Shown here one piece after another: positions 6,561 to 7,028 of a DNA stretch of 7,028 nucleotides (its first letter is position 1; every line of letters starts with the position of its first letter). Under the pieces are notes generated by a model. It was not told the DNA's origin, did no database searches, and saw nothing but the letters and a program-made list of their open reading frames with translations. Location of the stretch: contig CALKAR010000138.1 in the NCBI GenBank assembly GCA_937988745.1, positions 1 to 7,028 of the forward strand, given 5' to 3'. The stretch is from an uncultured Peptococcaceae bacterium (GTDB lineage: Bacteria > Bacillota > Limnochordia > Darwinibacteriales > Darwinibacteriaceae). Made by a program: the position numbers and the translations under genes.

Positions 6561-6788
6561 TTATTCTTCGATTTTCTTGCATAAATCCTCTCCAAAAACC
6601 ACTCCAAGGGAACTGCCTGAATCCCAACTGACGTGGATAGTTCCCATATCATCAACACTAGTAACCGTACCTTTATCTCCTGGCTGAAGCTTGGTATAAG
6701 GGTCATTCATCTTAAGTAGCATGACACGAGTTCCTGGAGTGTAATAACTTCTAAGTTGCTTTAGCATTTCTGGATGAATGATATTCAT
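6561..6788 (-). CDS. DUF4314 domain protein
   Basis: This 75-aa protein is a single DUF4314 domain, a family of unknown function frequent in Firmicutes phages. Diagnostic blocks are YTPGTRVMLLKMNDPYTKLQ (16-35), PGDKGTVTSVDDMGTIHVSW (36-55) and GSSLGVVFGEDLCKKI (58-73). The pattern of short alternating strands with conserved Gly looks like an SH3-like beta barrel, a common binding module; that fold is inference. The ATG overlaps the preceding amidoligase stop by one base (TAATG), and GAGGAGGTGA (6805-6796) lies in that gene's last codons, so the two are probably translated together. It sits between two amidoligase-type genes, which makes a substrate-binding or adaptor role thinkable but unproven. 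Confidence 0.92.
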   Translation of the reverse strand: MNIIHPEMLKQLRSYYTPGTRVMLLKMNDPYTKLQPGDKGTVTSVDDMGTIHVSWDSGSSLGVVFGEDLCKKIEE

Positions 6789-7028
6789 TATTCACTCACC
6801 TCCTCATGCTTGGCACTTCCGCTTTTGAAGGCAGAGCTACCCGACAGTTTGGAGAGGAGAATTTTTCGTTCTGTTTTGTATTCTGGCCCGATAAAGCCAA
6901 GTCTTAGAAGGAAACAACGGAAAGCGTACTTTTCATTCTCCACTGATTTCTCGGTCGAGTTGACGCGGGTCTGTTTCTTTGCCATTTCACAAAGTGCTGT
7001 TACAAAGTGGGTATAAGCCTTCACCTCC
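6788..7028 (-). CDS. C-terminal part of a second amidoligase (5' end off window)
   Basis: The frame is open to the right edge and ends at TAA 6790-6788. It aligns without gaps, over about 65 residues, to the C-terminal extension of the complete amidoligase at 5526-6425. Shared blocks are VENEK(F/Y)A, GFIG and LSGS, with 25 identical positions by eye (about 38%). The frame can be started at GTG 7024 to give 78 aa, with GGAG just before it, but this GTG falls where the paralogue has the Met of HAGKMRSY, and the preceding codon is GAG. Amidoligases I remember commonly read HAGEVKAY here, so the GTG is almost certainly internal. The catalytic core, if present, lies beyond the window, so activity cannot be judged. 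Its tail is longer and more charged (SAKHEEVSE) than that of the paralogue. DUF4314 follows with a one-base overlap. Confidence 0.82.
   Translation of the reverse strand, partial: EVKAYTHFVTALCEMAKKQTRVNSTEKSVENEKYAFRCFLLRLGFIGPEYKTERKILLSKLSGSSAFKSGSAKHEEVSE

Noticed and set aside
6521..6706. Minus-strand frame of 61 codons overlapping DUF4314
   Set aside because: It is in another frame of the well-supported DUF4314 gene and has no good ribosome site or recognisable domain.
6788..7024. Stand-alone 78-aa gene starting at GTG 7024
   Set aside because: Alignment with the complete amidoligase puts this GTG inside a conserved segment, and the frame is open to the window edge. The GGAG before it is better read as part of a Glu codon in a longer gene.

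Overview
The window is part of a tailed-phage (Caudoviricetes, HK97-type) head and DNA-packaging module, most likely from a prophage or phage of a Gram-positive Firmicute, probably of the class Clostridia. Three things support that host: nearly every gene has a strong purine-rich Shine-Dalgarno site (AAGGAGG or GGAGGT), the gene content (DUF4314, DUF5049 and amidoligase beside TerL) is one I associate with clostridial prophages, and the base composition is moderate. The last two are recollection and inference, and I cannot name a species. All supported genes lie on the minus strand, so transcription runs from position 7028 towards position 1. The phage may be integrated or free; no integrase, attachment site or host gene is visible.

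In transcription order there are two blocks. Block A (7028 to about 4848) is an accessory enzyme cassette. It holds the 3' end of one amidoligase, a DUF4314 protein, a complete glutamine-synthetase-fold amidoligase, a gamma-glutamylcyclotransferase (GGCT) and a small DUF5049-like protein. A 14-bp stem-loop with a U-rich 3' arm, at 4791-4828, closes the block and looks like a Rho-independent terminator or attenuator. Block B (4759 to 1) is the standard head-assembly order: large terminase, HK97-family portal, ClpP-like prohead protease, and HK97-fold major capsid protein. The capsid gene runs off the left edge with only its last few codons missing.

Block B proteins act together. The protease and capsid protein build and mature the prohead on the portal, and the terminase pumps DNA through the portal. 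Block A enzymes are predicted to make (amidoligase) and possibly undo (GGCT) amide or gamma-glutamyl-type bonds. Their substrate is unknown; a virion protein, a host protein or wall peptide, and a small metabolite are all open options. The most interesting features are the amide-bond cassette wedged into the packaging module, the two amidoligase-type genes flanking DUF4314, and the terminator-like hairpin that separates the cassette from the terminase.

There are no tRNAs, rRNAs, CRISPR arrays or insertion sequences that I can see. No gene-free stretch exceeds 300 bases; the longest is 6426-6560.
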